Positions 1 to 6,676 of a stretch of DNA of 15,202 nucleotides are shown here, piece after piece. Position 1 is the first letter of the stretch, and every line of letters starts with the position of its first letter. Position numbers and translations under genes: made by a program. Source of the stretch: Eubacterium sp. CAG:274 (lineage in GTDB: Bacteria; Bacillota; Clostridia; Lachnospirales; CAG-274); assembly GCA_000432155.1 (NCBI GenBank), contig FR888477.1, positions 1-15,202 on the forward strand, given 5' to 3'. The notes under the pieces are model-generated. The model was not told the DNA's origin and searched no databases. It saw only the letters and a list, made by a program, of their open reading frames with translations.

Positions 1-307
1 TAATATCTCCATCGTAATTTTCAATTACCATAGGCTTTATATTCTTACCACTACAATCCGGACTTGTATCCATATGAGAAATAAAGCCAACTGTAGTTTC
101 ATCTCCACAATTAGTTGGTAATTCCCCTGTTACATAACCAAACTTGTCTACATTTACATTTTCAAGTCCTATTTCCTTTAATTTAATTTCAAGAATTTTA
201 CCAAAAGAAATTTGTGTATCTGTAGACGGAAATTTTCCACTTTCACTATCAGAAGTAGTTTCATAACTTATTAATTCACTAAATAAATCTATAATTTCTC
301 TTTTCAT
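1..307 (-). CDS. pepT: Peptidase T (tripeptide aminopeptidase), N-terminal part, runs off left edge
   Basis: Reading leftward from ATG at 307 gives 102 codons with no stop before the window edge. The start is set by a strong GGAGGA ribosome binding site a few bases upstream (about 312-318). The protein begins MKREIIDLFSELISYETT, the usual opening of M20B peptidases. It contains His-Met-Asp-Thr-Ser-Pro-Asp at residues 78-84; His78 and Asp80 match zinc-ligand/catalytic positions of the family. PepT is a cytosolic zinc metallopeptidase that removes the N-terminal residue of tripeptides. Only about a quarter of the expected length of roughly 400 residues is present, because the window ends. It is transcribed away from the tRNA-Ser gene to its right. 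I saw no convincing promoter for it. Confidence 0.93.
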   Translation of the reverse strand, partial: MKREIIDLFSELISYETTSDSESGKFPSTDTQISFGKILEIKLKEIGLENVNVDKFGYVTGELPTNCGDETTVGFISHMDTSPDCSGKNIKPMVIENYDGDI

Positions 308-397
308 AAAAAGTCCTCCAAGCCTAGTTTTTATCAGCTTTCAAAACTTATAATACCACATTTATAAAAAAAATTCCATTATTTTTTAAAAAAAGTG

Positions 398-426
398 TTG
401 ACAAACCTTTGATTGTATTGTATTAT
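398..426 (+). promoter_or_regulatory. Promoter of first tRNA-Ser
   Basis: A perfect -35 TTGACA at 398-403 and -10 TATTAT at 421-426 are separated by 17 bp, the sigma-A optimum. The predicted start near 433 gives a leader of about 34 nt before the tRNA. Confidence 0.9.
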
Positions 427-433
427 ATATCTT

Positions 434-451
434 GTCGTTAGCGATAGCGAC
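434..451 (+). other. 5'-leader hairpin of first tRNA-Ser transcript
   Basis: GTCGTTA (434-440) can pair with TAGCGAC (445-451), with one G-U pair, around a GCGA loop of the GNRA type. It lies at the predicted extreme 5' end of the pre-tRNA. The function is unknown; it may be an end-protecting or processing structure. Confidence 0.5.
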
Positions 452-466
452 CAATTAAATACTTAT

Positions 467-552
467 GGAGAGGTGTCCGAGCGGTTTAAGGAGCCGGTCT
501 TGAAAACCGGTGATCCCGGAAGGGACCGTGGGTTCGAATCCCACCCTCTCCG
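467..552 (+). tRNA. tRNA-Ser (anticodon UGA)
   Basis: An 86-nt class II tRNA. Acceptor stem GGAGAGG (467-473) pairs with CCTCTCC (545-551), and the discriminator is G552. The anticodon stem GCCGG/CCGGT-type helix presents TGA in the loop TTGAAAA. A long variable arm (GATCCCGGAAGGGACC region) and a GGTTCGAATCC T-arm are present. CCA is not encoded. It is identical base for base to the copy at 866-951. Confidence 0.97.
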
Positions 553-565
553 TCTTTTAAAAAGG

Positions 566-599
566 CTCTTGAAGATTTCGTATCTTTGGGAGTTTTTTT
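566..599 (+). terminator. Rho-independent terminator of first tRNA-Ser
   Basis: CTCTTGAAGAT (566-576) pairs with ATCTTTGGGAG (582-592) using several G-U pairs, with a 5-nt loop, and is followed by seven T. It is nearly the same sequence as the terminator after the second tRNA-Ser. Confidence 0.88.
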
Positions 600-604
600 G
601 TTAC

Positions 605-630
605 CCAATTCACTATTTAGAATAATTAAC
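605..630. repeat. Degenerate copy of the 7815-8000 repeat (junction segment)
   Basis: The 26-bp stretch starting CCAATTCACTATT matches the repeat-unit junction at 7874-7901 (CCGATTCACTATTCAGAACAAATTAAC) with three substitutions and one missing base. It lies just after the first tRNA-Ser terminator. Confidence 0.55.
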
Positions 631-799
631 GATAAAAATTGATGTGATTTTTCAACCACACCAATTTTCCAAATATATCACATTTAATATAAATCCAAAT
701 AAACTATTAATAATTCCACTTTACAACCAAACATACACCCCTATATTTCCTACTTGATTTTAATATATTAGAAATTTTTCAAAAAATCAAAAAAAGTTC
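631..799. other. AT-rich spacer with no recognised feature
   Basis: Very AT-rich sequence between the first tRNA-Ser unit and the promoter of the second. I see no coding signal, hairpin or repeat in it. Confidence 0.6.
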
Positions 800-828
800 T
801 TGCATTTTATTTGTTTATGGTGTATAAT
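800..828 (+). promoter_or_regulatory. Promoter of second tRNA-Ser
   Basis: -35 TTGCAT (800-805), a 17-bp spacer and a perfect -10 TATAAT (823-828). The predicted start is near 835, about 31 nt before the tRNA. Confidence 0.88.
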
Positions 829-837
829 ATATTTTGT

Positions 838-851
838 TCTGCTGATGCAGA
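838..851 (+). other. 5'-leader hairpin of second tRNA-Ser transcript
   Basis: TCTGC (838-842) and GCAGA (847-851) form a short stem with loop TGAT at the predicted 5' end of the transcript. Its sequence is unrelated to the leader hairpin of the first copy, but its position is equivalent. Confidence 0.4.
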
Positions 852-865
852 CGATTATATATTGT

Positions 866-951
866 GGAGAGGTGTCCGAGCGGTTTAAGGAGCCGGTCTT
901 GAAAACCGGTGATCCCGGAAGGGACCGTGGGTTCGAATCCCACCCTCTCCG
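866..951 (+). tRNA. tRNA-Ser (anticodon UGA), second copy
   Basis: 86 nt, identical in sequence to the tRNA at 467-552. Acceptor stem 866-872 pairs with 944-950; discriminator G951; no encoded CCA. It has an independent promoter and terminator, so it is a separate transcription unit and not part of an operon. Confidence 0.97.
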
Positions 952-964
952 TTTTCTTAAAGAG

Positions 965-999
965 GCTCTTGAAGATTTTGTATCTTTGGGAGCTTTTTT
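965..999 (+). terminator. Rho-independent terminator of second tRNA-Ser
   Basis: GCTCTTGAAGAT (965-976) pairs with ATCTTTGGGAGC (982-993), 12 bp with G-U pairs, followed by six T. It is a diverged copy of the first terminator, so the duplication covered tRNA plus terminator. Confidence 0.9.
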
Positions 1000-1033
1000 G
1001 TATGTATATCTATTTTAATAGTATAAAAAATTC

Positions 1034-1062
1034 TTGCTTTTCATATAATTATATTGTATAAT
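1034..1062 (+). promoter_or_regulatory. Promoter of tRNA-Ser(GGA)
   Basis: -35 TTGCTT (1034-1039), a 17-bp spacer and -10 TATAAT (1057-1062). Confidence 0.85.
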
Positions 1063-1093
1063 ATCTTTTGTTCTGCAATTTTTGAGAGCATTT

Positions 1094-1182
1094 GGAGAAG
1101 TACCCAAGTGGTTGAAGGGGCTCGCCTGGAAAGTGAGTAGGTCGTGAATAGCGGCGCAAGAGTTCGAATCTCTCCTTCTCCG
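1094..1182 (+). tRNA. tRNA-Ser (anticodon GGA)
   Basis: 89-nt class II tRNA. Acceptor GGAGAAG (1094-1100) pairs with CTTCTCC (1175-1181), and the discriminator is G1182. Anticodon stem CTCGC/GTGAG encloses loop CTGGAAA (anticodon GGA). It has a long variable arm, and its T-arm is GAGTTCGAATCTC. No encoded CCA. It reads UCC/UCU codons and so complements the UGA isoacceptors upstream. Confidence 0.96.
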
Positions 1183-1185
1183 TTT

Positions 1186-1213
1186 AAGACAGCATTTTTT
1201 GCTGTCTTTTTTT
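1186..1213 (+). terminator. Terminator of tRNA-Ser(GGA)
   Basis: AAGACAGCA (1186-1194) pairs perfectly with TGCTGTCTT (1200-1208) over a five-T loop, followed by a T run to 1213. Confidence 0.93.
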
Positions 1214-1223
1214 ATTTCAATTT

Positions 1224-1250
1224 ATCTGATTTATCTTTCCGATTTACTAT
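1224..1250. repeat. Degenerate copy of the 7815-8000 repeat (hairpin C)
   Basis: ATCTGATTTATCTTTCCGAT and the next bases up to ACTAT match the hairpin at 7860-7885 with two substitutions (G to T at the fourth base, C to T near the end). It lies between the tRNA-Ser terminator and the thiC terminator. Confidence 0.65.
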
Positions 1251-1286
1251 AAAAGACGGTATCTCCAAAAGGAAATACCGTCTTTT
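1251..1286 (-). terminator. Terminator of thiD-thiC operon
   Basis: AAAAGACGGTATCTCC (1251-1266) and GGAAATACCGTCTTTT (1271-1286) form a 16-bp stem with one mismatch over an AAAA loop, 27 bp past the thiC stop. The A/T flanks would let it act in both directions. Confidence 0.88.
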
Positions 1287-1313
1287 ATTTAAACATATTT
1301 AATTATATGTAGA

Positions 1314-2636
1314 TTATTCGCAACTGCCGTCTTCCTTACAGAATTCAACTTTCTTGCCGTCTAAAATCATATTAGTAGTTCTTACAGCACACATCTTACC
1401 ACACATAGAACAGCTGTGTCTATCCTTTGGTGGAACACTTTCGAAATATCTTCTAGCCTTTTCGCCGTCAACAGCTACTTCAAACATTCTCTCCCAGTCA
1501 AGTTTATGTCTAGCCTTTGCCATTTCGTTATCTAAATCTCTTGCGTGAGGAATTTTCTTTGCAATATCAGCAGCGTGGGCAGCAATCTTACTTGCAATAA
1601 TACCTTCCTTAACATCATCAACATCTGGAAGTCTTAAATGTTCAGCTGGTGTAACATAGCAAAGGAAGTCAGCACCATTAGCTGCAGCAATAGCACCACC
1701 AATAGCTGATGTAATATGGTCATAACCAGGGAAAATATCAGTTACTAAAGGTCCTAAAACATAGAAAGGTGCATTGTGGCATAATCTCTTCTGCATCTTC
1801 ATATTAGCAGCAATTTCGTCCATAGCCATATGACCAGGACCTTCAACCATAACCTGAACATCCTTAGCCCAAGCTCTTTCTGTTAAATATCCTAATTCAA
1901 TAAGTTCTGAAATCTGACCTGCATCTGTTGCATCATCAATACAACCTGGTCTTAAAGCATCACCTAAACTGATTGTACAGTCATAAGTTCTAAGAATATC
2001 GAGAACATCATCATAGTATTCGAAGAATGGGTTTTCATTACCTGTCATTTCCATCCAAGCAAAAAGGAGAGAACCGCCTCTTGAAACAATGTTCATCATT
2101 CTCTTATCTCTCTTAAATGCTTCTACTGAGCGTCTGTTAATACCTGCGTGGATTGTCATAAAGTCAACACCCTCTTTTGCGTGAGCCTCTACAACCTTTA
2201 AGAAATCCTTTGCAGTAATGTTCATTAAGTCCTTTTCAAGGTAGCCAATAGCATCGTACATAGGTACAGTACCAATCATAGCTGGTGAATAGTCAATAAG
2301 TTCCTTACGGAAAGTATTAGTCTTACCGTAGTTACTTAAATCCATAATAGCCTCTGCACCATAGTCAATAGCCATTTTTACCTTGTTCATTTCCATTGTG
2401 TAATCCTTGCAGTCACCAGAAATACCAAGGTTTACATTGATTTTAGTTTTTAAACCAGAACCAATACCCTCTGGACTTAAAGACTTGTGATTAATGTTTG
2501 CTGGAATACAAACTGTACCACAGGCAACAAGTTCTCTAATTTCCTCTGGTGTTTTAAATTCTTTCTTTGCAACGATTTCCATTTCCTTTGTAATGATGCC
2601 CTGTTTTGCAGCATCCATCTGAGTTGCATATGCCAT
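1314..2636 (-). CDS. thiC: Phosphomethylpyrimidine synthase ThiC
   Basis: A 440-residue radical-SAM-type enzyme that rearranges aminoimidazole ribotide to 4-amino-5-hydroxymethyl-2-methylpyrimidine phosphate (HMP-P), the pyrimidine half of thiamine. Family signatures include the IPANINH segment near residue 44, GLKTKINVNLG, the TIHAG motif, SLGDALRPG, EGPGHM and YVTPAEHLRLP. The cluster-binding cysteines lie at the C-terminus (Cys409, Cys412, Cys416). The spacing reads CX2CX3C, one residue shorter than the CX2CX4C usually quoted. At 440 residues it is the short form found in anaerobes, without the N-terminal extension of the enterobacterial protein. The GGAGGA ribosome binding site overlaps the last codons of thiD, four bases upstream of the ATG, so the two genes are cotranscribed under the TPP riboswitch. 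Confidence 0.97.
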   Translation of the reverse strand: MAYATQMDAAKQGIITKEMEIVAKKEFKTPEEIRELVACGTVCIPANINHKSLSPEGIGSGLKTKINVNLGISGDCKDYTMEMNKVKMAIDYGAEAIMDLSNYGKTNTFRKELIDYSPAMIGTVPMYDAIGYLEKDLMNITAKDFLKVVEAHAKEGVDFMTIHAGINRRSVEAFKRDKRMMNIVSRGGSLLFAWMEMTGNENPFFEYYDDVLDILRTYDCTISLGDALRPGCIDDATDAGQISELIELGYLTERAWAKDVQVMVEGPGHMAMDEIAANMKMQKRLCHNAPFYVLGPLVTDIFPGYDHITSAIGGAIAAANGADFLCYVTPAEHLRLPDVDDVKEGIIASKIAAHAADIAKKIPHARDLDNEMAKARHKLDWERMFEVAVDGEKARRYFESVPPKDRHSCSMCGKMCAVRTTNMILDGKKVEFCKEDGSCE

Positions 2637-2640
2637 ACTT

Positions 2641-3429
2641 CTAATCCTCCATAATTTTATAACAATGATTTAATGGTCCATTTCCCTTGCCAATGTTTAA
2701 ATTGTACTTTAAAGCTCCAACAAGGTACTCCTTACTGTTTCTTATTGCATCAGGTAAATCTAATCCCTTAGCCAAGTTACAGGCAATAGCTGAACTTAGT
2801 GTACAGCCTGTGCCATGGGTATTGTTGTTGTCAATTCTTTCGCCTTTAAATTCTGTTATTTCTCCATTACAACAAAGAATATCTGTAGCAGTATCATTAA
2901 GATGACCACCTTTTACAAGCACATTACAACCATACTTTTCATAAAGTGCAATAGCGGTATCTTTCAAATCTTTTTCACATTCAATTTTGCAATTTCCTAA
3001 AACTTCTGCCTCAGGGATATTTGGAGTAATTACTGTAGCTAACGGTATAAGTTCTTCTATAAGTACATTAACGCTGTCTGGCTTCAATAACGGACTTCCA
3101 CTTGTAGCCACCATAACAGTATCAAGTACAATATTTTTAGGCTTGTACTCTTTTAATTTTTCAGCAATAACCTTGATAAGTTCTTTGTCTGAAACCATAC
3201 CTATTTTTACAGCATCAGGAAAAATATCATTAAATATACAGTCTAGCTGTTTTCCTAATATTTCAGGAGTAGAGTCCATTACACCATATACTCCTGTTGT
3301 ATTTTGTGCTGTAAGTGAAGTTATGGCACTCATAGCATACATTCCGTGAGCAGTTATTGTCTTAATATCTGCCTGTATACCAGCACCACCACTACAGTCA
3401 CTTCCAGCAATAGTAAGAACTTTGTACAT
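2641..3429 (-). CDS. thiD: Hydroxymethylpyrimidine/phosphomethylpyrimidine kinase ThiD
   Basis: A ribokinase-fold enzyme that phosphorylates HMP and HMP-P to HMP-PP for thiamine phosphate synthesis. It starts MYKVLTIAGSDCSGGAGIQ, the substrate-binding N-terminus of ThiD. Later come VKIGMVS, an LVKGGH segment and the anion-hole motif GTGCTLSSA with Cys209. The reading frame is open up to a GTG at 3438, but the GGAG at 3438-3441 overlaps that codon and is only 2 nt from the next ATG (3435). It sits 8 nt from ATG 3429, which I therefore choose, giving 262 residues. It is the first gene after the TPP riboswitch and is followed by thiC with a 4-nt gap. The two enzymes act consecutively on the pyrimidine branch. 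Confidence 0.95.
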   Translation of the reverse strand: MYKVLTIAGSDCSGGAGIQADIKTITAHGMYAMSAITSLTAQNTTGVYGVMDSTPEILGKQLDCIFNDIFPDAVKIGMVSDKELIKVIAEKLKEYKPKNIVLDTVMVATSGSPLLKPDSVNVLIEELIPLATVITPNIPEAEVLGNCKIECEKDLKDTAIALYEKYGCNVLVKGGHLNDTATDILCCNGEITEFKGERIDNNNTHGTGCTLSSAIACNLAKGLDLPDAIRNSKEYLVGALKYNLNIGKGNGPLNHCYKIMED

Positions 3430-3467
3430 ATTCATCACTCCATATCACAAGAATAAATTTTCACAAC

Positions 3468-3497
3468 AAAAAAGCTTTGTCCATAAAGACCAAAGCT
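3468..3497 (-). terminator. Riboswitch-controlled terminator before thiD
   Basis: On the minus strand AGCTTTG (3497-3491) pairs with CAAAGCT (3479-3473), extended by further pairs after one mismatch, then six T. It lies between the TPP aptamer and thiD, so it is the likely expression platform: TPP bound means transcription stops. Confidence 0.85.
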
Positions 3498-3509
3498 AAA
3501 AATCAATCC

Positions 3510-3590
3510 TTGCTCCCTACGACAGTATTAACTGACAGGTTCAAAGGGTCGGATAATAAATCCTCTCAACTGATAACAGTCCCCCTGCAA
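3510..3590 (-). ncRNA. TPP riboswitch (THI element) aptamer
   Basis: The minus strand shows the conserved blocks in order: GGGGGA, TTGAGA (variant of CUGAGA), ACCCTTTGAACCTG, a CAGT/ACTG hairpin, and CGTAGGGA. P1 closes with TTGC (3590-3587) and GCAA (3513-3510). An ACTG/CAGT hairpin and GGAT/ATCC correspond to P3 and P3a. The aptamer sits upstream of thiD-thiC, whose enzymes make the precursor of its ligand, and is followed by a terminator. This indicates feedback repression by thiamine pyrophosphate. Confidence 0.95.
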
Positions 3591-3610
3591 CACAATATTC
3601 AAACAATTTC

Positions 3611-3639
3611 ATTGTACTCTTATAATCGACAGTTGTCAA
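3611..3639 (-). promoter_or_regulatory. Promoter of the thiD-thiC operon
   Basis: On the minus strand -35 TTGACA (3639-3634), a 17-bp spacer and -10 TACAAT (3616-3611) lie about 20 bp before the riboswitch. The TGA within TTGACA (3638-3636) is also the stop codon of the upstream ATP-grasp gene. Confidence 0.88.
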
Positions 3640-4421
3640 CTACATTTTACAACCTTTTCCAAAATATAATCCACATATATTTCTACTATATCAATATCTG
3701 TGTATGTGTAAACCATTCGAGAACCAACAACATCTTCTATTTCATTAAAAACCATTTTACCATTGTTAAATATAAAATCTATGCCTACAAAATCAAAATC
3801 AAACAGCCTTATAACCTTTTCCACCTTTTCTCTTTCTTCATCAGAAAGGTTATAGACCTCTGCTCTACCTCCCAAACAGAAATTACTTCTGAAATCCTTG
3901 TCTGAAATCCTCAACATAGCAGTAATAATTTTACCACCTAAAACATATACCCTTACATCTCTTCCTAAATTGTTACAAGGCTTTTGTATAACATAATTGT
4001 CCTTTAAAACATCTAATTTTTCCACAAGTTCTCTATGGTTTTCCACCATAAACACTTCTGTGCCACCGTGTCCATTTTTAGACTTTACAACAACTGGAAA
4101 TTCATTACAATTTTTATCCAAAACGGGCATTATTTCTATTCCCTTTTCAGACACATATTCGTAGGTCTTTAATTTGTCATTACAAATTTCAGAAACAAAA
4201 GAATTGTTAAAACATTTTACACCCTTTTCCTCTAACTTCTTTGTAACTTCTGGTGCAATAAATCTGCATACTGCAAAATCAGGCAAATTGTTGTAGTCTA
4301 TGTCCTCAACATATATAAGTTTAAAGTCAACGCCCTTTTTAGTAAATTTTTCAATATACCATTTTATATAATTTTCATTTCCCTTAACAGCCTCTTTAAA
4401 ATAAATTATTGCTCCTGTCAT
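3636..4421 (-). CDS. ATP-grasp (RimK-like) ligase, divergent, substrate unknown
   Basis: A 261-residue ATP-grasp protein. The N-terminal half (to about residue 100) is a preATP-grasp-like domain. Then come the nucleotide-binding strand and glycine loop (FPVVVKSKNGHGGTEVF), QKPCNNLGRDVRVYVLGGK, an FRSNFCLGG segment and the metal-binding end FVGIDFIFNNGKMVFNEIED. These enzymes join a carboxylate to an amine using ATP. At the C-terminal metal site the usual Glu-x-Asn is Glu227-Ile-Glu229-Asp230, so one metal ligand differs from RimK and from the neighbour at 4418-5284. It overlaps the upstream paralogue by four bases (ATGA), so translation is probably coupled. No substrate can be assigned and no precursor peptide or carrier gene is visible nearby. 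Confidence 0.85.
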   Translation of the reverse strand: MTGAIIYFKEAVKGNENYIKWYIEKFTKKGVDFKLIYVEDIDYNNLPDFAVCRFIAPEVTKKLEEKGVKCFNNSFVSEICNDKLKTYEYVSEKGIEIMPVLDKNCNEFPVVVKSKNGHGGTEVFMVENHRELVEKLDVLKDNYVIQKPCNNLGRDVRVYVLGGKIITAMLRISDKDFRSNFCLGGRAEVYNLSDEEREKVEKVIRLFDFDFVGIDFIFNNGKMVFNEIEDVVGSRMVYTYTDIDIVEIYVDYILEKVVKCS

Positions 4422-5284
4422 TTCATCGCCTCATTTATGTATTCAATAATATAATCCGCTACATTTTCCCCTGTACAATCATAAATATTTTTAAAATGTG
4501 CATTGGAATTTACCTCACAAAGTATAGGTCCATTTTCTCCAAAGAGAATATCCACACCACCAAAGTCTAGGTTTAAAGCCTTGCAAGTATCAATAGCCAT
4601 TTTTACTTCCTCTTGTGTAGGGTTGTATTTTTCCATACTTCCGCCATTTGTAATGTTTGCTCTAAAATCATTGTCATTGTATCTTAACATTGACGCCACA
4701 ACTTTATCTCCTACAACATTAAGTCTAATATCTCTACCTACACAATTATCTATAAACTTTTGAAAAATTAAAGGCTCTTTCGTTTTGTTAAAAATACTTT
4801 CAATATCCTGTCTGCTTTTTGCCAAGTAAACCTGTTGACCAAAAGAACCACAACATTCCTTAACAACCATTGGATAACCAAGTCTTTCCTCTGCCATATT
4901 TACAAAGTCCATTTTGTTATAACCAATATTTCTGTATGTCATAGGGCATACTATAGTGTCAGGCATTTCTATTTTTCCATTTAATTCAACATAGGTTAAG
5001 GCCTTGTTGTCACATATCTCAATAGCTCTGCTGTTGTTAAACAATTTTAAGCCCATATTTTCAAGCTGTTTTGCCAGTACAATATCCTTGTCCCAAAATA
5101 TAACATAGTCTGGCATTTTAGTTATATCAGGGTTTAAAAATTTGCCATTACATATTAATAAATCGCTGTTTGTAAAAACATCTATTTTGTTATTGTGTTT
5201 TATAGTAGCTCTTTCAAGCCATTTATATATTTCATTAAATTTGTTGCTGTTTAAAAACTCATTTATTACTAGCCAAGCATACAT
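4418..5284 (-). CDS. ATP-grasp (RimK-like) ligase, substrate unknown
   Basis: A 288-residue ATP-grasp protein in the RimK/LysX style. It has GYPMVVKECCGSFGQQVYL (ATP-binding loop), a GRDIRLNVVGDKVVASMLR segment, FRANITNGG, and a complete metal site Glu257-Val-Asn259 within FGGVDILFGENGPILCEVN. The frame is open back to 5323, but ATG 5284 has the ribosome binding site AGAGGTG 5 nt upstream and opens the domain (MYAWLVINEF), so I use it. Members of the superfamily add amino acids to proteins, peptides or cofactors; the acceptor here is unknown. It is the first gene of a two-gene unit with the 3636-4421 paralogue, read from a promoter at 5329-5357. Confidence 0.88.
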   Translation of the reverse strand: MYAWLVINEFLNSNKFNEIYKWLERATIKHNNKIDVFTNSDLLICNGKFLNPDITKMPDYVIFWDKDIVLAKQLENMGLKLFNNSRAIEICDNKALTYVELNGKIEMPDTIVCPMTYRNIGYNKMDFVNMAEERLGYPMVVKECCGSFGQQVYLAKSRQDIESIFNKTKEPLIFQKFIDNCVGRDIRLNVVGDKVVASMLRYNDNDFRANITNGGSMEKYNPTQEEVKMAIDTCKALNLDFGGVDILFGENGPILCEVNSNAHFKNIYDCTGENVADYIIEYINEAMK

Positions 5285-5328
5285 AATTACACCTCTTTTA
5301 TTAACTGCAATTTTTTTAACCAAACTAT

Positions 5329-5357
5329 AATATACAACATTGCCAAAATTTTATCAA
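5329..5357 (-). promoter_or_regulatory. Promoter of the ATP-grasp gene pair
   Basis: On the minus strand -35 TTGATA (5357-5352), a 17-bp spacer and -10 TATATT (5334-5329), about 45 bp before the chosen start codon. Confidence 0.7.
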
Positions 5358-5458
5358 TCAATTTGTTACATTTTTCTTTCAATTACTTTTTTCTATAGTA
5401 TTTTTACATTTTTTTGTGTATTATAATAAATAACAAAAAAATAAAAACGGGGGAATAT

Positions 5459-6676
5459 ATGGTGACTAATTTTTTTAAAAACAATTATAATTTAAGAAAA
5501 AGTCTATATACTTTAGGTATAGTAATATTATCTATTGTGTTTTTTAGATATACGGAAAATGCAAAGCTGGTCAATCTTATTCCCTCCATATTAAAAGTAA
5601 TGAAACCCTTTATAATAGGTGCTGTTTTAGCCTATGTTTTAAACTGTGGTACAAACTGTCTTGAAAAAAATATTTTAAGCAAATTAGAATATTTCAAGAC
5701 ACAACCTAATAAATCAAGAGCAGTTTCAATTACAATAGCCTTTCTGTTATTAATAGGCGTAGTTGTGGGTATAATAGCTTATATCATTCCAGAAATTGTA
5801 TCTAGTGTGCAAAATGTAGTAAATTTCTTTGTAGGTATTGACTCAGACACAGTACACGAATACTTAAATTCTTTTCTTACAAAGCATAATATTGACATTA
5901 GTGTTTCTACATATCGTTCTCTTTTGAAAACAACAGACAATGCAATGAACAGCTTAACAAGTTCATTAAAGTATATGCCAGAAATGCTTACTTCCATAGC
6001 AACCCATACCATAAGTTTTGCATCTTCTCTTGTAAGTATAATTATGGGTATTATGATTGCCATTTATATGCTTTTAGATAAAGAAAAACTTCTCCATTTC
6101 TGCAAGAAAACTCTTTTTATTTTGTTTTCAAAAAAGCAGGTTGAAAGTATTGCCAGCACAATTAAGTATACAAACTCTGTATTCAATAGCTTTGTTGTAG
6201 GTAAAACCATTGACTCACTTATTATAGCTATAATTTTCTTTATAGGTTCTATAATATTGAATTTACCTTATCCTATGCTTTTTGCTATTATAATTGGTAT
6301 AACAAATATGATTCCATACTTTGGTCCATTTATTGGTGCTGTACCAGTAGTTGCACTTACAATTCTTATTAATCCAATAAAGGGCTTATGGGTACTTATA
6401 TTTATAGTTGTATTACAGCAATTTGACGGAGTAATTTTGGGACCAAGAATATTAGGCGACTCTATTGGCTTAAAGCCTATAGGTGTAATATTTGCCATTA
6501 TTGTTGGTGGAGCTATTGCCGGACCTTTAGGTATGTTCTTTGGTGTTCCTATTTTCTCCGTAATTTTCACAATATTCTCAAATTTTGTGGAAAAACTTTA
6601 TAACAGCAAAAATACTGTTAAAAACAAACTAGAAAAGGAAACAAAAAAAGATGATGACACCGAAAAAAGCGAATAG
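5459..6676 (+). CDS. AI-2E family (PerM/YtvI-like) permease
   Basis: A 405-residue multipass membrane protein of the AI-2E transporter family. Hydrophobic segments cluster near residues 15-35 and 45-65, with more around residue 100, in the middle, and in a long hydrophobic C-terminal half. The C-terminal half carries the family's conserved NMIPYFGPFIGAVP and LQQFDGVILGPRILGDSIGL stretches. The frame opens at 5414, but ATG 5459 follows a GGGGGA ribosome binding site by about 5 nt, so I start there. Members export small molecules or act as ion antiporters; the substrate is rarely known and the family name should not be taken literally. The charged tail (KKDDDTEKSE) overlaps the next gene by 26 bp, pointing to cotranscription. 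A -10-like TATAAT lies at 5422-5427, but I see no good -35. Confidence 0.9.
   Translation: MVTNFFKNNYNLRKSLYTLGIVILSIVFFRYTENAKLVNLIPSILKVMKPFIIGAVLAYVLNCGTNCLEKNILSKLEYFKTQPNKSRAVSITIAFLLLIGVVVGIIAYIIPEIVSSVQNVVNFFVGIDSDTVHEYLNSFLTKHNIDISVSTYRSLLKTTDNAMNSLTSSLKYMPEMLTSIATHTISFASSLVSIIMGIMIAIYMLLDKEKLLHFCKKTLFILFSKKQVESIASTIKYTNSVFNSFVVGKTIDSLIIAIIFFIGSIILNLPYPMLFAIIIGITNMIPYFGPFIGAVPVVALTILINPIKGLWVLIFIVVLQQFDGVILGPRILGDSIGLKPIGVIFAIIVGGAIAGPLGMFFGVPIFSVIFTIFSNFVEKLYNSKNTVKNKLEKETKKDDDTEKSE

Noticed and set aside
413..1018. Two plus-strand open frames (about 70 codons each) with a shared internal peptide
   Set aside because: The shared part is simply the identical tRNA-Ser genes translated; promoters, tRNA folds and terminators explain the sequence.
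3477..3905. 142-codon plus-strand open frame antisense to the riboswitch and ATP-grasp gene
   Set aside because: It runs through a clear TPP aptamer and terminator and the opposite strand of a well-supported gene; no ribosome binding site or protein-like composition.
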